Positions 34,224-45,116 of a stretch of 64,000 nt of DNA are shown piece after piece. The DNA is from Fistulifera solaris (Eukaryota > Bacillariophyta > Bacillariophyceae > Naviculales > Stauroneidaceae), in NCBI GenBank assembly GCA_030295235.1, contig AP026169.1:558001-622000 (forward strand), given 5' to 3'. How positions within the stretch are numbered: the stretch's first letter is position 1; each line of letters opens with the position of its first letter. The position numbers and the translations under genes were made by a program. Below the pieces are notes generated by a model, which made no database searches, was not told where the DNA came from, and was given only the letters and a program-made list of their open reading frames with translations.

Positions 34224-34889
34224 TTACTGGGAAATTTTACTCAATAGAGACCCAATGGTGGAAAAGCTGACACCCTCTTGGTAGACCTTTTCTCGTTTCG
34301 TGTTGTCAGCCGATGCCGCAAATACCACACAATCTGCGCTGGCACTTTGCACCACGGGCGATTGCAAAGCTGTAATATCCGCTGCCGTAATCCCTCGCAA
34401 GGCTTTGGAAACCACCGACGTTGGCGCTTCCTTAAAAGTCAAGGCCAGAACTTGCAAGATGGAAGCTTGCAAACGCGCCACGGAGCGTTTGGCGAGACCC
34501 GCCACAACAACATCGGCCGATGATTCGAGGGCTTCGTAAGTCTTCCAAAATTCTGCAAACTGACACGCACTCAAATGGGTCAGACACGTTTGAATGGAGG
34601 CGCACACATCCTTGGACAAGACGGGTTGCGGAATCATATACGACAAGGCCAAGTTATCGGTACTCGGGTACTCGAGCATCGCCAACAAGTAGGCGTGAAC
34701 AGTCAAGTCTTCTTTGGAGTGTTCAGGGAATAGTTGATAGAGTTTCACCAATGTTCGGACGGCATCAAACAGGTAGGGGGCTTCTCCGGCTGTTTGCGCG
34801 GCGAGATATTCTTCCAAAGGTTGCACCATACTGGAGCTGTAGCTCTGTGAGTTCAATAGAGTACGAATATCGTTTTCGGAAGGAGCCAT
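34224..34889 (-). CDS. EIF3K: Translation initiation factor eIF3 subunit K
   Basis: A 221-residue intronless gene. It aligns along its length with human eIF3k (218 residues): the N-terminal helical block LEEYLAAQTAGEAPYLFDA (human LERYVETQAKENAYDLEA), LVKLYQLFP (human VLKLYQFNP), ACQFAEFWKTYEALES (human TCHFQAFWQALDEN) and a C-terminal winged-helix part ending FSTIGSLLSKISQ. eIF3k with eIF3l forms a peripheral lobe of the eIF3 complex on the 40S subunit. ATG 34889 gives the expected length. Confidence 0.93.
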   Translation of the reverse strand: MAPSENDIRTLLNSQSYSSSMVQPLEEYLAAQTAGEAPYLFDAVRTLVKLYQLFPEHSKEDLTVHAYLLAMLEYPSTDNLALSYMIPQPVLSKDVCASIQTCLTHLSACQFAEFWKTYEALESSADVVVAGLAKRSVARLQASILQVLALTFKEAPTSVVSKALRGITAADITALQSPVVQSASADCVVFAASADNTKREKVYQEGVSFSTIGSLLSKISQ

Positions 34890-35525
34890 TGTTTGTGTAG
34901 ATAAATAAAATAAGAGAAAAATGCAAAGCTAGAGGGCAGCTTTGAAGAATCACAAGGAGAGTATATTATTACTTCGTATTATTATTTCATCTCATGGTTG
35001 AGAGTCGAGATCGTCTCGATCGTTCAATCCAATATTTTGCTCCACTTTCGTATCACGGCCAGACGATACTTGAGTCGGCCGTATGTACGTACGTCGGACT
35101 GACACATGCGGAAGTTCGTGACGTAATCAAATTCCAATCCTCGCGATGAGAGAAAAAAGCACGGAATCATCTTGCCACTTTCGTGTCATCAAGTGCGCGT
35201 TTTCGCGCTACATTCTTCCCCACCTCAATGATGATGCGATCGAATTTCCATTTCCCTCATATTATTACGAAGCATTTCCCAAAAATAGAAAGGAAAAGAA
35301 AGTAGTGGAGAGCACTCTAGAGAGAGAGAGAGGGCTTTCGTTGGGTCATTTTTGGAGTTGTTGATTGACAAGAATAGCTCGCGGGTCGTACGAGTTCGCA
35401 AATTGTCTTCGAATATTTTCCACTACATCGTCCGTCGGAATACTTTTTTTGTTTTGTGTGTTGTCAACGAATTGTACGTTTCAGAAACGAGATGATAGTG
35501 TAGCAGCTTCTTAACAAGTAAGGAA
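34890..35525. other. Divergent promoter region
   Basis: Between eIF3k and the EF-hand protein gene. Contains a short (AG)n run at about 35320-35335. No gene recognised. Confidence 0.5.
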
Positions 35526-38234
35526 ATGAGAAATAAAGATGCCGAAACGAGTGCTACTTATCGAACAGGAGCACCCCGGACACGATATCATGCTTGGAGG
35601 GGTGCTCTGTTGGGAATGATGCTTGTGATGGTGTCGACCGATGGTTTTTTGCATAGACTCAAGTTACGGAGAAAAATACAAAATAATGTAAACATACACG
35701 AGAGATCCAATCTTCTTGTGCCTTTGACAGAGAACAATTGTCAATCGACGACAAGAGGACAAAAAAGTCGGGATGAGACTCTGCCGAATTCACCGCAGCA
35801 ATCGTTTCTTAATGTCACGACACTGGTCCTCAGAAGCGAAGAGGAAGAATACAATCAAAATCGAGACAGTTCAACGCACGAGCTACGTGCTAATATCATT
35901 TCAGCAGAAAAGAAAAAGCTACTCAATAACTCTCTGATACAACAACAGAACGGAGATGTAGACGAGATATACCCATTCTCTGATAGAGGTGACGACACAG
36001 CTCAAACGCAACCAAGAGAAAAGATAGCTGAGAACCAGATCAGTGATACGCCTTCATATCAGGGACGATCCGAATCATTCATTGCACGAGATATGTGGAA
36101 AAGCCGGAATGCAAAAACAGCGGAAGAAGGCATACGGAATGAAAGGACCACCAACCAACTCTCATCAGTTTTGGCCAAAGCCGAAGACAATTTGAATGGA
36201 CCTGGACGGGAATATGCTGCTCGCACGATCACGGGACTCATCAATGCCCTGGCGGAAGAAGTCACAGACCTGAAGGTGGAAGTCAAAACACAGCCGGATT
36301 CTCCGTTCTGGAGAAAGCAAATCGATGCCATCAAGATTGATTTTTCCCGTCTTGCCTTTAAGCCGCTTAAACTGGGAGGTTCTGTTGGAATATCAGATCC
36401 TGCTCAAGCCGCTGCATCCAACTCACTCAGCGTCAACTCATCGGAATTGTTTTCGGATCTGGCTTGTATCGATACAGTGTTTGATCAGATTGATGCCGAT
36501 AAAAGTGGTGCATTGGATAGCGACGAGATTGCTCAAGCATTGAACCTTGCTACCTTGGTCTCGGCCGTTGATCAGGTGAAACATGAGGATGTAATCAAGA
36601 ACTTGGCTTCTGACTTGGTAAAGCTGTACGATTTTAATGGAGACGGAGTTGTGGACCGGCATGAATATCGAAGTCTGGTAGCAGATATGGCAGCCCTCCG
36701 AAAGTCACGCGAAAGCACGACGGAGGAGGATACCAAGTCACAGTCACAATCAAAGGAAGGGTTTGTTGCGACAGCCAAGCGAATCACCGGCGATTTCATT
36801 AGCAGCCTGGTCTGGAGGTTAGGCATAGCGGGGAAAAAAGACGCCCCAATAGACAAAGATAACATCATGTTGAAAGAAACTGTCCGAAATACGGAAAACT
36901 CCACAGACACACAGACCGAAGTTCACCGCGAGGTGACGAGACACTCCCTCAATGATCATAAAGCAATCCGGATGAGAGAGAACGTCTTTCCGTTGGGGGA
37001 AAAAGTAGTCAACTTGACGGATTCTCCGGATATAGAAAAGATCGCCCAAGGCGTAGGATCAATCACTTTATCAGACCTTAAGCTTGATCTACGAAGGCTT
37101 TTCTTTGGCGCGATTCCGTTGCTGAAACGCATCACACCGGGCGGCCCTCTTGTACTGGAACCCTTTACCGTGACCATTGATGGCTCGTTCAGCAGAGAAG
37201 ACATAATGGACTCGTTTCTACTTGATGCAGGATTACGGAGACTGGTTGCCATGGCATTGAGACGGCGTGTTGGATCTTTACGGGATTTTTTAGAAGGTGC
37301 GCTGTTTCATGGACGGTCTTGGAAGTTGAATAGCGAGTCTGGTCCCTCTGTAAACGTACCGAAGCTTACTAATGTAGAGTTCGACAGCGAGAATCGTCTT
37401 ATCATTACTGGCCGGGCAAGAGTTCAGTCGAATAAGGATGCTCCCGTAATTGAGAATGCTTTCAAGGTTCGAACGAAAATCGGTACAAGGAAAGGTGGAA
37501 AAGTAATCCGGTTGGTTGAACCAGAACTAGCTCTGGTACTTGAATGCCCCAAAGCTTTCGAAGAAAAGTGAGTTTTTTTGCATGGATTTGCTGTTCTTAT
37601 CGGGTCTTTCTAACCATTCGCATTCAGTCTGTCAAAACTATGCAGCGCTCTCAATCTTCCACAGCCGCCGCGTCCAAAACCAATTTATTCCTTTTTTCCT
37701 ATCTATTCACCTTTCAAAGTCGACGATAACGATGGCTTTGACTTGGGTGAAGATAACAGCATCAATTCAATCTACATTCAAGACGGGGCTTTGCATTTTC
37801 AACTTGGCGCCGTTTTGCGTCCGGGTCGGTTCCTGGGTAGCCACTACATTGCTTTCACCGTACCTATCCGCACATTTATTGTTACACTGGACAGAGTACG
37901 CGAAGGTATGAGAGCAGCTCGTCAAGCAAAGAATGCAGCGAAGGACGGAAAAGTCGTCAAACGCGAAAAAGTTCGCACCAAGATTGAACAAGCCATTGAC
38001 GCCGAATTGAGCAGGACGAGTGATCGCAACACAACAAAGCGTGGTCAGCCACCCAAAAGCTTTTTTAGTCGATTCGTTGACGGCTACTTACAAGCAGAAC
38101 GAGATTTTTCCGACAAGGCTCGTTTGACTCAAGCCATTGGTGACTTTTTCGGACGTCAGGGTATCGCGTCTCGAAAAACGAGCTTGGCAAATGAAAATTC
38201 CCAAGAAAATAGAAACGAGACAAAGTCCATTTAA
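35526..38234 (+). CDS. EF-hand protein, probably plastid or secretory
   Basis: Two exons: 35526-37567 and 37628-38234, with a 60-nt intron (donor GTGAGT, acceptor ATTCAG, phase 2). The product has about 882 residues. A hydrophobic segment near residues 29-40 ends in STDGFL, consistent with a plastid-type leader. A low-complexity polar region follows, then two EF-hands: loops DADKSGALDSDE and DFNGDGVVDRHE, both with acidic residues at positions 1 and 12. The C-terminal half, across the intron, is a beta-rich domain (LKRITPGGPLVLEPFTVTID ... GALHFQLGAVLRPGRFLGS) that resembles DUF2993-like lipid-binding proteins. It ends in a basic coiled tail. Calcium-regulated lipid binding is a guess. Confidence 0.78.
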
Positions 38235-38294
38235 AACATAATATAAGAATACCTAGAAGATTACACGACTCTTGTACAATGCTATTTCCTATCG

Positions 38295-38829
38295 TCATCT
38301 TTTAACTGCTGCCAGTTTGTCCATTTTGTCTACCAACGAATCCACCGCCTGAGTGAAGAGATCCGACCGAATGGGCATCTCTAATTCATAAAATGGATCC
38401 TTCAATACACATTCAGCGTACAACAAGTAAATTTCCTTTAATACAATATCCATATCCGGTGTCCCTGGAGTAGCCGTGATGACGAATTTGATTCCTGTTC
38501 GCGTTTGTAAGCATTTCAGAACCATTCCAGTCGTGACGATCTCTTCAATACCATCATCTGCACCATCTGAAAAGAAAAGAATTCTAAACGGTAAGTGACG
38601 AAACTTTCCTACTAAACGTATATATTAAATATGTCGTAATCTTACAGGCGTTCTTGTTGTTCGGAAGCTTGATGGGTGAGGCTTCTGCCGCAATGGCATG
38701 CAGGGAATGAAAGGTCGAGCCAATGCGAAGCCATTCATTCGTTCCGATCGTCGGCGCTTGGCTGCTAAGTGGGCGATGATGAATCAAACCACCCGATTTA
38801 TTCACAATGAAGAGGTTTAACAAAACCAT
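38295..38829 (-). CDS. TRAPPC4: TRAPP complex subunit 4 (Trs23/synbindin)
   Basis: Two exons: 38646-38829 and 38295-38566, with a 79-nt intron (donor GTAAGA, acceptor TTTCAG, phase 1). The 151-residue product is a longin-like SNARE-binding fold: LFIVNKSGGLIHHR (human VYVVNKAGGLIYQ), GSTFHSLHAIAAEASP (human ASMFHSLFAIGSQLSP), TRTGIKFVITATPG (human TLTGIKFVVLADP) and KDPFYELEMPIRSDLF (human KNPFYSLEMPIRCELF). It lacks the PDZ-like insert of the human protein. TRAPP acts as a Rab1/Ypt1 exchange factor and tether at the ER-Golgi interface. Its stop is 60 bp from that of the EF-hand gene. Confidence 0.94.
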
Positions 38830-39385
38830 GTTGATGGCGTTAATTGTTTCAAAGTATGGAATGCCTTATGTGACGGTAAAAGGAGCCTTTACAATGAAAG
38901 AGCGGAAAAACGTGGCTACATGGTACAGTACTATGGTGGCGACGATGCGAGGATCGAGGATACGGGTAGGACGCGATGATGAGGGATGGGGCTGTTTGAT
39001 CGTGACTACAACTCGTGACTAGCGGTACCATGTACAGTTCTCCATATAACAATCATCTGTACACAGGTCGTATAGTTCCTGTGAATATTACGTTTTGCAC
39101 ATAACGGTTGGAGCTTGTTGACACAATAGTAATAAAGTATTTATTGGCCTTGCAGGAACAAATGAATAACAAGTTGCCAAGCGTGAATAGAACGATATTC
39201 GTGTTCATCCGAGCTAAGAAAGTCCAACATCAAGAGATCTAACAACCTTCATTAAATAACTCTCTCATTCATTGTTCCCTTTTTTAACAAGCTTCAAGGC
39301 ACAGTAGAACAAGCGACAACCTCATGGGAGTTCTCTCCAAGTTGTACGTTGCTCTACTCGAGTTTTGTTTAGATTCTTTTTTTTA
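38830..39385. other. Divergent promoter region
   Basis: Between TRAPPC4 and the next membrane protein. A short frame from ATG 39324 (MGVLSKLYVALLEF...) may be the true N-terminus of the downstream gene if the T8 run before 39386 is miscounted. Confidence 0.45.
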
Positions 39386-40169
39386 ATGCGAGACCTCATC
39401 GTCGTGGTCCTTCGTTTCACTGAAAACAGTGATGTCTGCACCTACGGCCCTCTTCATATCCTGACAGTTCTTTCGTCGACAGCGGCGACGGCGCTCACCT
39501 ATTATGCAACGTTTGATTGTCACTTTTTGGAAACGACCACCCACATGGAAGCCTTTGTCGACCTGGATGCCGAATTCGGCTTTCGACGCGGCGTGGGTGT
39601 GTGGACATTGGAGGTGGATGAGAATTGCCAGGGTTGGACCTCTGATGAAGAACTGGATGCACCGACGGTTGTGGCTCGTATTTTCACCATGGTGGTGTGC
39701 ATATTCTCTGTATTGCTACTCATCATGTTGATGGTCCCTTGTTGTTCCATGGTCGGTGGAACAGCATATATGCAAAAGCTGGGACAGTTTTTGTTGATCA
39801 TGGGCGTCTTGCATTCGCTTTCCTTTGTACGTATCGATCTTGCCGTGATGCACATTGTTGCGCCCCAAGTTCGACTATCCGTAGTTCTTACCACTGGTCT
39901 TTTAGATGATCCTCAAAGCAGATATATGTACAAGCGTATCCGTATGTGAACTCGATTTTACGGGCTACGTGAGTCTCAGTGCTTCATTAATGTGGGTATT
40001 TGCTTCCTGTTTGGCCTTTCTGGTTAGGGCGAAGCCTGTCAAGAGAAAATCAACACGACGATTAATTCGAACTACATGTATGCCGCTTCGGACTGTTGGA
40101 GGAAGCCTGCAGGGTGCCACTGACGAAATAGCAGATGAACAATTGGAAAATAGTGCAACAGATCTATGA
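39386..40169 (+). CDS. Four-helix membrane protein, unknown function
   Basis: Exons 39386-39826 and 39906-40169, with a 79-nt intron (donor GTACGT, acceptor TTTTAG, phase 0). About 235 residues with four predicted transmembrane segments: one near the N-terminus (HILTVLSSTAATALTYYATF), two in the middle (VVARIFTMVVCIFSVLLLIM; LGQFLLIMGVLHSLSF) and one in exon 2 (VSLSASLMWVFASCLAFLV). An extracytoplasmic loop between the first two holds acidic residues and Cys (FDC ... ENCQGW). The layout is claudin/tetraspanin-like but without their signatures. The start is uncertain: ATG 39324 in another frame may be the authentic one. Confidence 0.65.
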
Positions 40170-40396
40170 AAATTCACCCTCCTGCCAAACTACGGCAAGA
40201 AAATTTTGACCATAAAGGGCTTCCCTTTGTACTAATGATAAATGAAGCAATCATTATGCTTAGCAAGTTCTCGCGATTGTAACAGCATAAATTTGGGATG
40301 TTTTTGAATTTGTATTTAAACTTAATTCTGATACCGAACGGTCAGCACCTGATATTGTTTCACAAGACAGAAAATACGTCTATGGCAACAGTCACT

Positions 40397-40837
40397 CTAT
40401 GCGTCTTCCTCATCCTCATCCTCCTCTTCATCTTCTTCCTCATCATCATCTTCACTCGTCTTTAACGATTTCTTAGAGAAGATATCCCAGGATCCACTTC
40501 GAGCATCCGCTTCGGCGGGCGTAGGGTGGTGTACATGTGGCTCAAACGGATCATGCGCGTGTTCCCAGGGGTGTCGGAATCCGAGCACGACCGGTAAATC
40601 CTGTCGTGCTCTATGGAAGATCCACAACCAACAAACAACTGTAAACGCTTCTCCCCAGCGGGTGTGTGTTTCGCTCACCGTCATGTAGGCTCTGTGATTG
40701 CAGTATATATGAGTCGAGAATGAAGTTGTGATTTGTAAGGCCGCTGCATTCACTTACCCGCCGCCCATAGAGCGCGTTTGTCGCGACACATTTCTCTGAA
40801 TTCCTTGTCGTAGAGTGTGAGAGACACGTGAAAACAT
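40397..40837 (-). CDS. Complex I NDUFB2-like (AGGG) subunit
   Basis: Exons 40758-40837 and 40397-40691, with a 66-nt intron (donor GTAAGT, acceptor TCACAG, phase 2). The 124-residue product starts with a mitochondrial leader (MFSRVSHTLRQGIQRNVSRQ) and then MGGGAYMTVSETHTRWGEAF, followed by a single transmembrane segment (VVCWLWIF) and HRARQDLPVVLGFRHPWEHA. This matches the small NDUFB2/AGGG type of complex I membrane-arm subunit in layout. The C-terminus is a striking acidic tail of about 20 Asp/Glu. Without the splice the mitochondrial leader is lost. Family assignment is by pattern. Confidence 0.72.
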
Positions 40838-41448
40838 ATTATTAGTTAAACTGATAAATAATAATGAAGACAAATCGATTTGTTTTGCTCCAATAACAAT
40901 AAAAAATAATAATGGTGTCGGTTTGTTATTATTTTGCTGGCGCTGCTCGATCGCGCTGCTTATTATTATTTACTACGTATGTATTCTGCTGTTTGCGATG
41001 TGTCGCTTGAAGGTTACGCGTTTTGCTCTTAGGTGTTGGAGAGAATTCTATATCGCAATGGTATTTTACGGTACTAAAGTGGTCTTTTTTCCTCTTAGAT
41101 ATCTCCAGGGATGTTTTTCTACGGATGCATGCCTCTTTGAGGTGTGCATGCCTGACGTTACGATCCAACAATGCCATCTATTTACGTGTATGAATAAAAG
41201 AAATATTGTGCTTAATACCAGTCATATATCATATATTCCGGAATACATGCCGTGACTTTACCTAAGGAAAACGAAACTCGATAGTTGTCTCATGACTAAA
41301 AATCCAGTCGTGGTATTGTTTCGCTTACACTTTAAGGTATAGTAAGGAAGGTCGGCAAAATGAATTCCAGCAAGGAAAATATTCTTGGTTTTGCACCGAT
41401 CCATTCGGATCTTTCTCCAAACAGATTCATTAATTACTACTCCGTACC
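40838..41448. other. Divergent promoter region
   Basis: AT-rich gap between the NDUFB2-like and DUF819 genes. A TGACT...AGTCGTGG palindrome copy lies at about 41291-41313. Confidence 0.5.
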
Positions 41449-42819
41449 ATGAAGAACACAAGAATACTGTATTTCGCGGCGTCTGCGATGCTCGCATGTC
41501 CAAAGGCGGCCGTCTCATTCCTTCTACCTCGTGTTAGTTCGAGTGCTCCGCGCACGATGCCAACCAAGATTCCGAACTACTTTCCGCACACAAAAATTGC
41601 ATCTCCTTCATCATCTTGGTCCTTGAGGATATCTGTGCCGAGCACACTTCATTCAGATCCTTTCTTTTGCTTATCGGCAATTCTGTTACTGAGCACATTC
41701 GGTATATCTTTAGAACGACGAACGGTCGTGGGCAAAGCCCTTTCCGCTCCATTGGCTACCATGGCTCTGGCTTTGTTCGTAGCAAACGTCGGTATAGTAC
41801 CGTTTGAAGCTCCCATTTATTCCGTCATTAACAAATTCATTGTGCCCTTGGCCGTCCCCATGTTGTTGTTTGATTCCGATCTTCGACGTGTCATCCGTGA
41901 CACGGGATCGTTATTGGTGGCCTTTGGCGTCGGAGCGCTGGCGACTGTCGCTGCCACCCTTGTTGCCTTTCCGCTCGTACCCATGCTTTCGTTGGGGGAC
42001 AACAATTGGCGCGTTGCGTGTGCTTTGGCAGCTCGACACATTGGTGGAGCCATTAACTTTGTGGCGGTGGCGGAAACACTGCAAATTGCGGGCTCGGTCG
42101 TATCGGCGGCCATTGCCGCGGACAATGTCGTGGTCGCCCTCTACTTTGCCATGTTGTTCGCGCTCGCCAAGGAAACTGTACCTTTATCAAAGTCAGAGGA
42201 AAGCATAGTCCAAGTGCAAGGTGACTATGAATACAGTATTACGGACAGTTCCAATAGCCCATCCTCGGAAATGGATCTTCCTTCCGTGGCCATGGCTCTT
42301 TCCGTATCAGCTTCACTTGTGACGATCGGTGGCTTGTTTACAAAGCTACTACTTCCCAAAGGCACTTCATCACTCCCACTGACATCCGCATTGACGGTCA
42401 TCGCTGCTACCATTTTTCCACATTTCTTTGCGCGTATTCGGACGGCAGGAACGGCTCTGGGAATTGTGTTTATTCAAATGTTCTTTGCCGTATCGGGGGC
42501 CGCTGGTTCCATTCGTCTAGTGTTTCAACAGGCGCCGGCCTTGTTTGCGTTTTCCGTGGCCCAAGTGGCCGCCCATTTCGGAATCCTCATGGGAATCGGT
42601 CGGGGATTGTTGCGCTTGGACGCGAATGAATTGTACTTGGCATCGAACGCCAATGTAGGAGGACCGACGACGGCAGCCGCCATGGCACAAGCGAAACAAT
42701 GGAAACGGTTGGTGTTGCCGGCTTTACTCACGGGGATTTTGGGCTATGCCATCGCCACCCCCATTGCTCTGATGCTAGGTCCTGTTCTGTGTAGATTACC
42801 GATCATCGGAAAATTCTAG
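41449..42819 (+). CDS. DUF819 family membrane protein, plastid-type leader
   Basis: A 456-residue integral membrane protein with about ten hydrophobic helices. The leader MKNTRILYFAASAMLACPKA and following VSFLLP fit a signal peptide plus plastid motif. The family signature is clear: VPLAVPMLLFDSDLRRVIRD, LAARHIGGAINFVAVAETL in the first half, and near the C-terminus LASNANVGGPTTAAAMA followed by WKRLVLPALLTGILGYAIAT. DUF819 proteins occur in bacteria, plants (plastid membranes) and algae, and resemble secondary carriers; substrates are unproven. A charged loop (about residues 245-275) separates the halves. Confidence 0.9.
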   Translation: MKNTRILYFAASAMLACPKAAVSFLLPRVSSSAPRTMPTKIPNYFPHTKIASPSSSWSLRISVPSTLHSDPFFCLSAILLLSTFGISLERRTVVGKALSAPLATMALALFVANVGIVPFEAPIYSVINKFIVPLAVPMLLFDSDLRRVIRDTGSLLVAFGVGALATVAATLVAFPLVPMLSLGDNNWRVACALAARHIGGAINFVAVAETLQIAGSVVSAAIAADNVVVALYFAMLFALAKETVPLSKSEESIVQVQGDYEYSITDSSNSPSSEMDLPSVAMALSVSASLVTIGGLFTKLLLPKGTSSLPLTSALTVIAATIFPHFFARIRTAGTALGIVFIQMFFAVSGAAGSIRLVFQQAPALFAFSVAQVAAHFGILMGIGRGLLRLDANELYLASNANVGGPTTAAAMAQAKQWKRLVLPALLTGILGYAIATPIALMLGPVLCRLPIIGKF

Positions 42820-42876
42820 AGATTTGAACGTATTCTTTGCTATATATACTATGTAACGTTTCAAATTACTATTCAA

Positions 42877-44414
42877 CTAATATTCCGCGGTTTTTTGCGT
42901 AGCACGGCGAAACGCTTCAGCACCAAAGAGAGCAACGGCTCGGCGTCGTGCATATGGGGCGCTGGCTTGAAAGATATCGAAATCAGGATCACCGGAGAGA
43001 GCAATACCTTCCAAAAGCCCGAGTCCTCTGGTAACAAGAGCAAAGAATGGCGGGACGCTAAAAGGGTATCGAAAGAATACTTCATTCAATTCATTCGATA
43101 TTTCTCGCAGCTTCTTCTTCCGTTTTCGCAAATCCGATCCCGATTCCATCACACCTACAGTCAGAATTTTGGCCAGCAGCGGCTTCAGCTCTGTTGTATC
43201 AAAGTCTTGAGGCAAAAATCCTAGTTCTTTAATATCCTCAGAAACCAGAGCGTCGAAATCCCTTGTGATTAAATGAACTATCGTCTTGGTCAATGAGTTC
43301 CTGTCACGAAGATCCACTTCTGCACACAACCCAAAATCAAGCAGACACAATGTCCCGTTGGTAGTCACCAGAAGATTTCCTGGATGAGGATCCGAGTGGA
43401 ATGCGCCAATGTCGAGTAATTGCGTGAGAAACAGTTCGACACCTACTGGAATCAGTTTATTGATGATTTCTTTCGGACAATCCGCCAACTTGACCCCTTC
43501 TATCCATTGGGATGTGATCACTTGTTCTTTTGTTAAGTTTTGATACACTCTTGGAACTACTACAGGAACCTGTCGAATGCTCAATTCATGCCGGAATCGT
43601 ATTTGATTGGCGGCTTCATTTTCGTAGTCCAGTTCCGAGTACGAGCCCTTGGCGAATGATTCGTACAATTTGTAATGAAATGGAGGCTGGTTCGTGAATG
43701 TTGCGGTGAAAAGATCGACCATGACCCCAACTCGATGCAGTAACAACAAGTCTAAACTGAAAGTTCGGCGCACATCGGGCCTTTGCACTTTGATCGCCAC
43801 CTCCTCGCCGTTGGATTTGAGTTTAGCCTTGTAAACTTGGCCCAGACTCGCCGCAGCCACCAATTTCATATCTTCAAATAGTTCGTCCAAATTGCCTAGC
43901 TCGTTCCGAATAACTTCCAGAGCAATTTCATCCGGAATCGGTTGCACGGCATCACATAACTTTTGCAATTCTTTCAACATGGGTGGTGGAACCAAATCCG
44001 GCCGAATCGAAAGTTGTTGACCAGCTTTGACAAATACAGGTCCTAGTATCGTAAGAGATTCTCTTAAACGACTCGCAAATTGGATTTGTTGCTCTTCTGT
44101 CTTTTCTGGATCGGGAAATAGAACCAATTCCCACACGTAACGTCCCATCAGTGGACTCAGTTCCGTCAGAACCTGGGCAAAACGCGTCCAAGTAGTAAAC
44201 GGACGCGCCGCCCAGTATGTATTCAAATGATCCCAGCAGTATTGACGTGGTAACCAAAGTGCCAAATTGTTCTCATTTTTGGGTTGTTGCTTTGGGCGGC
44301 CAACCGTTCGGTACGATATTCGACGGCCGTAGCGAACCCGATGATACTAGTTCCGCCGATGAGAGATGTCGACACAATCGGTCGCTTTCGAAGAATGCTT
44401 CGCATGTAGGTCAT
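42877..44414 (-). CDS. ABC1/ADCK atypical kinase
   Basis: About 513 residues. The main body shows all ABC1 family hallmarks: KxGQ motif (VFVKAGQQLSIRPDLVP), Ala-rich nucleotide loop (AAASLGQVYKA), VAIKVQRP lysine, the acidic ELDYENEAAN motif, DPHPGNLLV catalytic loop and LLDFGL metal site. The N-terminal 50 residues, from ATG 44414 (MTYMRSILRKRPIV) with a hydrophobic segment, lie in another frame. They join at an AAA run at 44255-44257 if one base is missing there (MRTI then LALWLPRQY). ABC1 proteins support quinone biosynthesis and lipid homeostasis in mitochondria and plastids; the organelle is not clear here. Confidence 0.9.
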
Positions 44415-45116
44415 TCTTTATCTCTCTAAATCATTCTGAATAGAAATCTTCAACAGAACGACAAGGTTGTGGAGAAATGAAATGTTGTTCCTTTCTCGGA
44501 GTCAGGAAAAGAATAAAAAAATACGTACTGCGGACACGTGGTCGATGTCCCCTCTCCCAACTGCGATCTTTTCTATCTCGTAAAGAGTAACCGTCCTTGT
44601 AGTTGAGAGAATTTGGCTACATTCCGACTCAAATCGATTTCAGTCCCGGAAGATGATACGTTTATTTATTATTTATTTTTCTTCAACAACTGCATTTTTT
44701 GATCGCATTGTTTGCTCAAACAAAGCTACTTTGGCAAAAAAATGCCGGTTTAGGCGCTGTTCTAGACACTTGGAATTTGCAGAATAGAAAAAACGTGTTT
44801 TCCTCGACTTCAACCGCATTTCCCGCGTCAGCAGCTGTTATGCCCTACAATGCTAAATTAGTTTGTTGGGCCATTGGAAGGGTTCTTAAGCTATCCATCT
44901 TGCTCAGTTCTTGATTGGACGAGGATGAACGTCGAACTCGTCGTATGACCGTCGAATGGTTTTACTTTGTTGAAGAAGTTTTCACGGTACGGTAATCTCA
45001 AGCGACCTTATTTACAAATACATAATACACATTATTTTATAAATGATCGAAATTTGCGGCGTATTGCCACGGTCTATTAGGAGCGCATCTCTAAAGAGTC
45101 AATCGAATGAATATCG
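44415..45116. other. Intergenic region
   Basis: Promoter of the ABC1 kinase and 3' flank of the amino acid kinase gene. I looked here on the minus strand for a missing acetyltransferase (GNAT) domain and saw none; the sequence is AT-rich with many stops. Confidence 0.55.

Noticed and set aside
44699-44914. Plus-strand 71-codon frame
   Set aside because: Starts with TTG, no domain, AT-rich surroundings.
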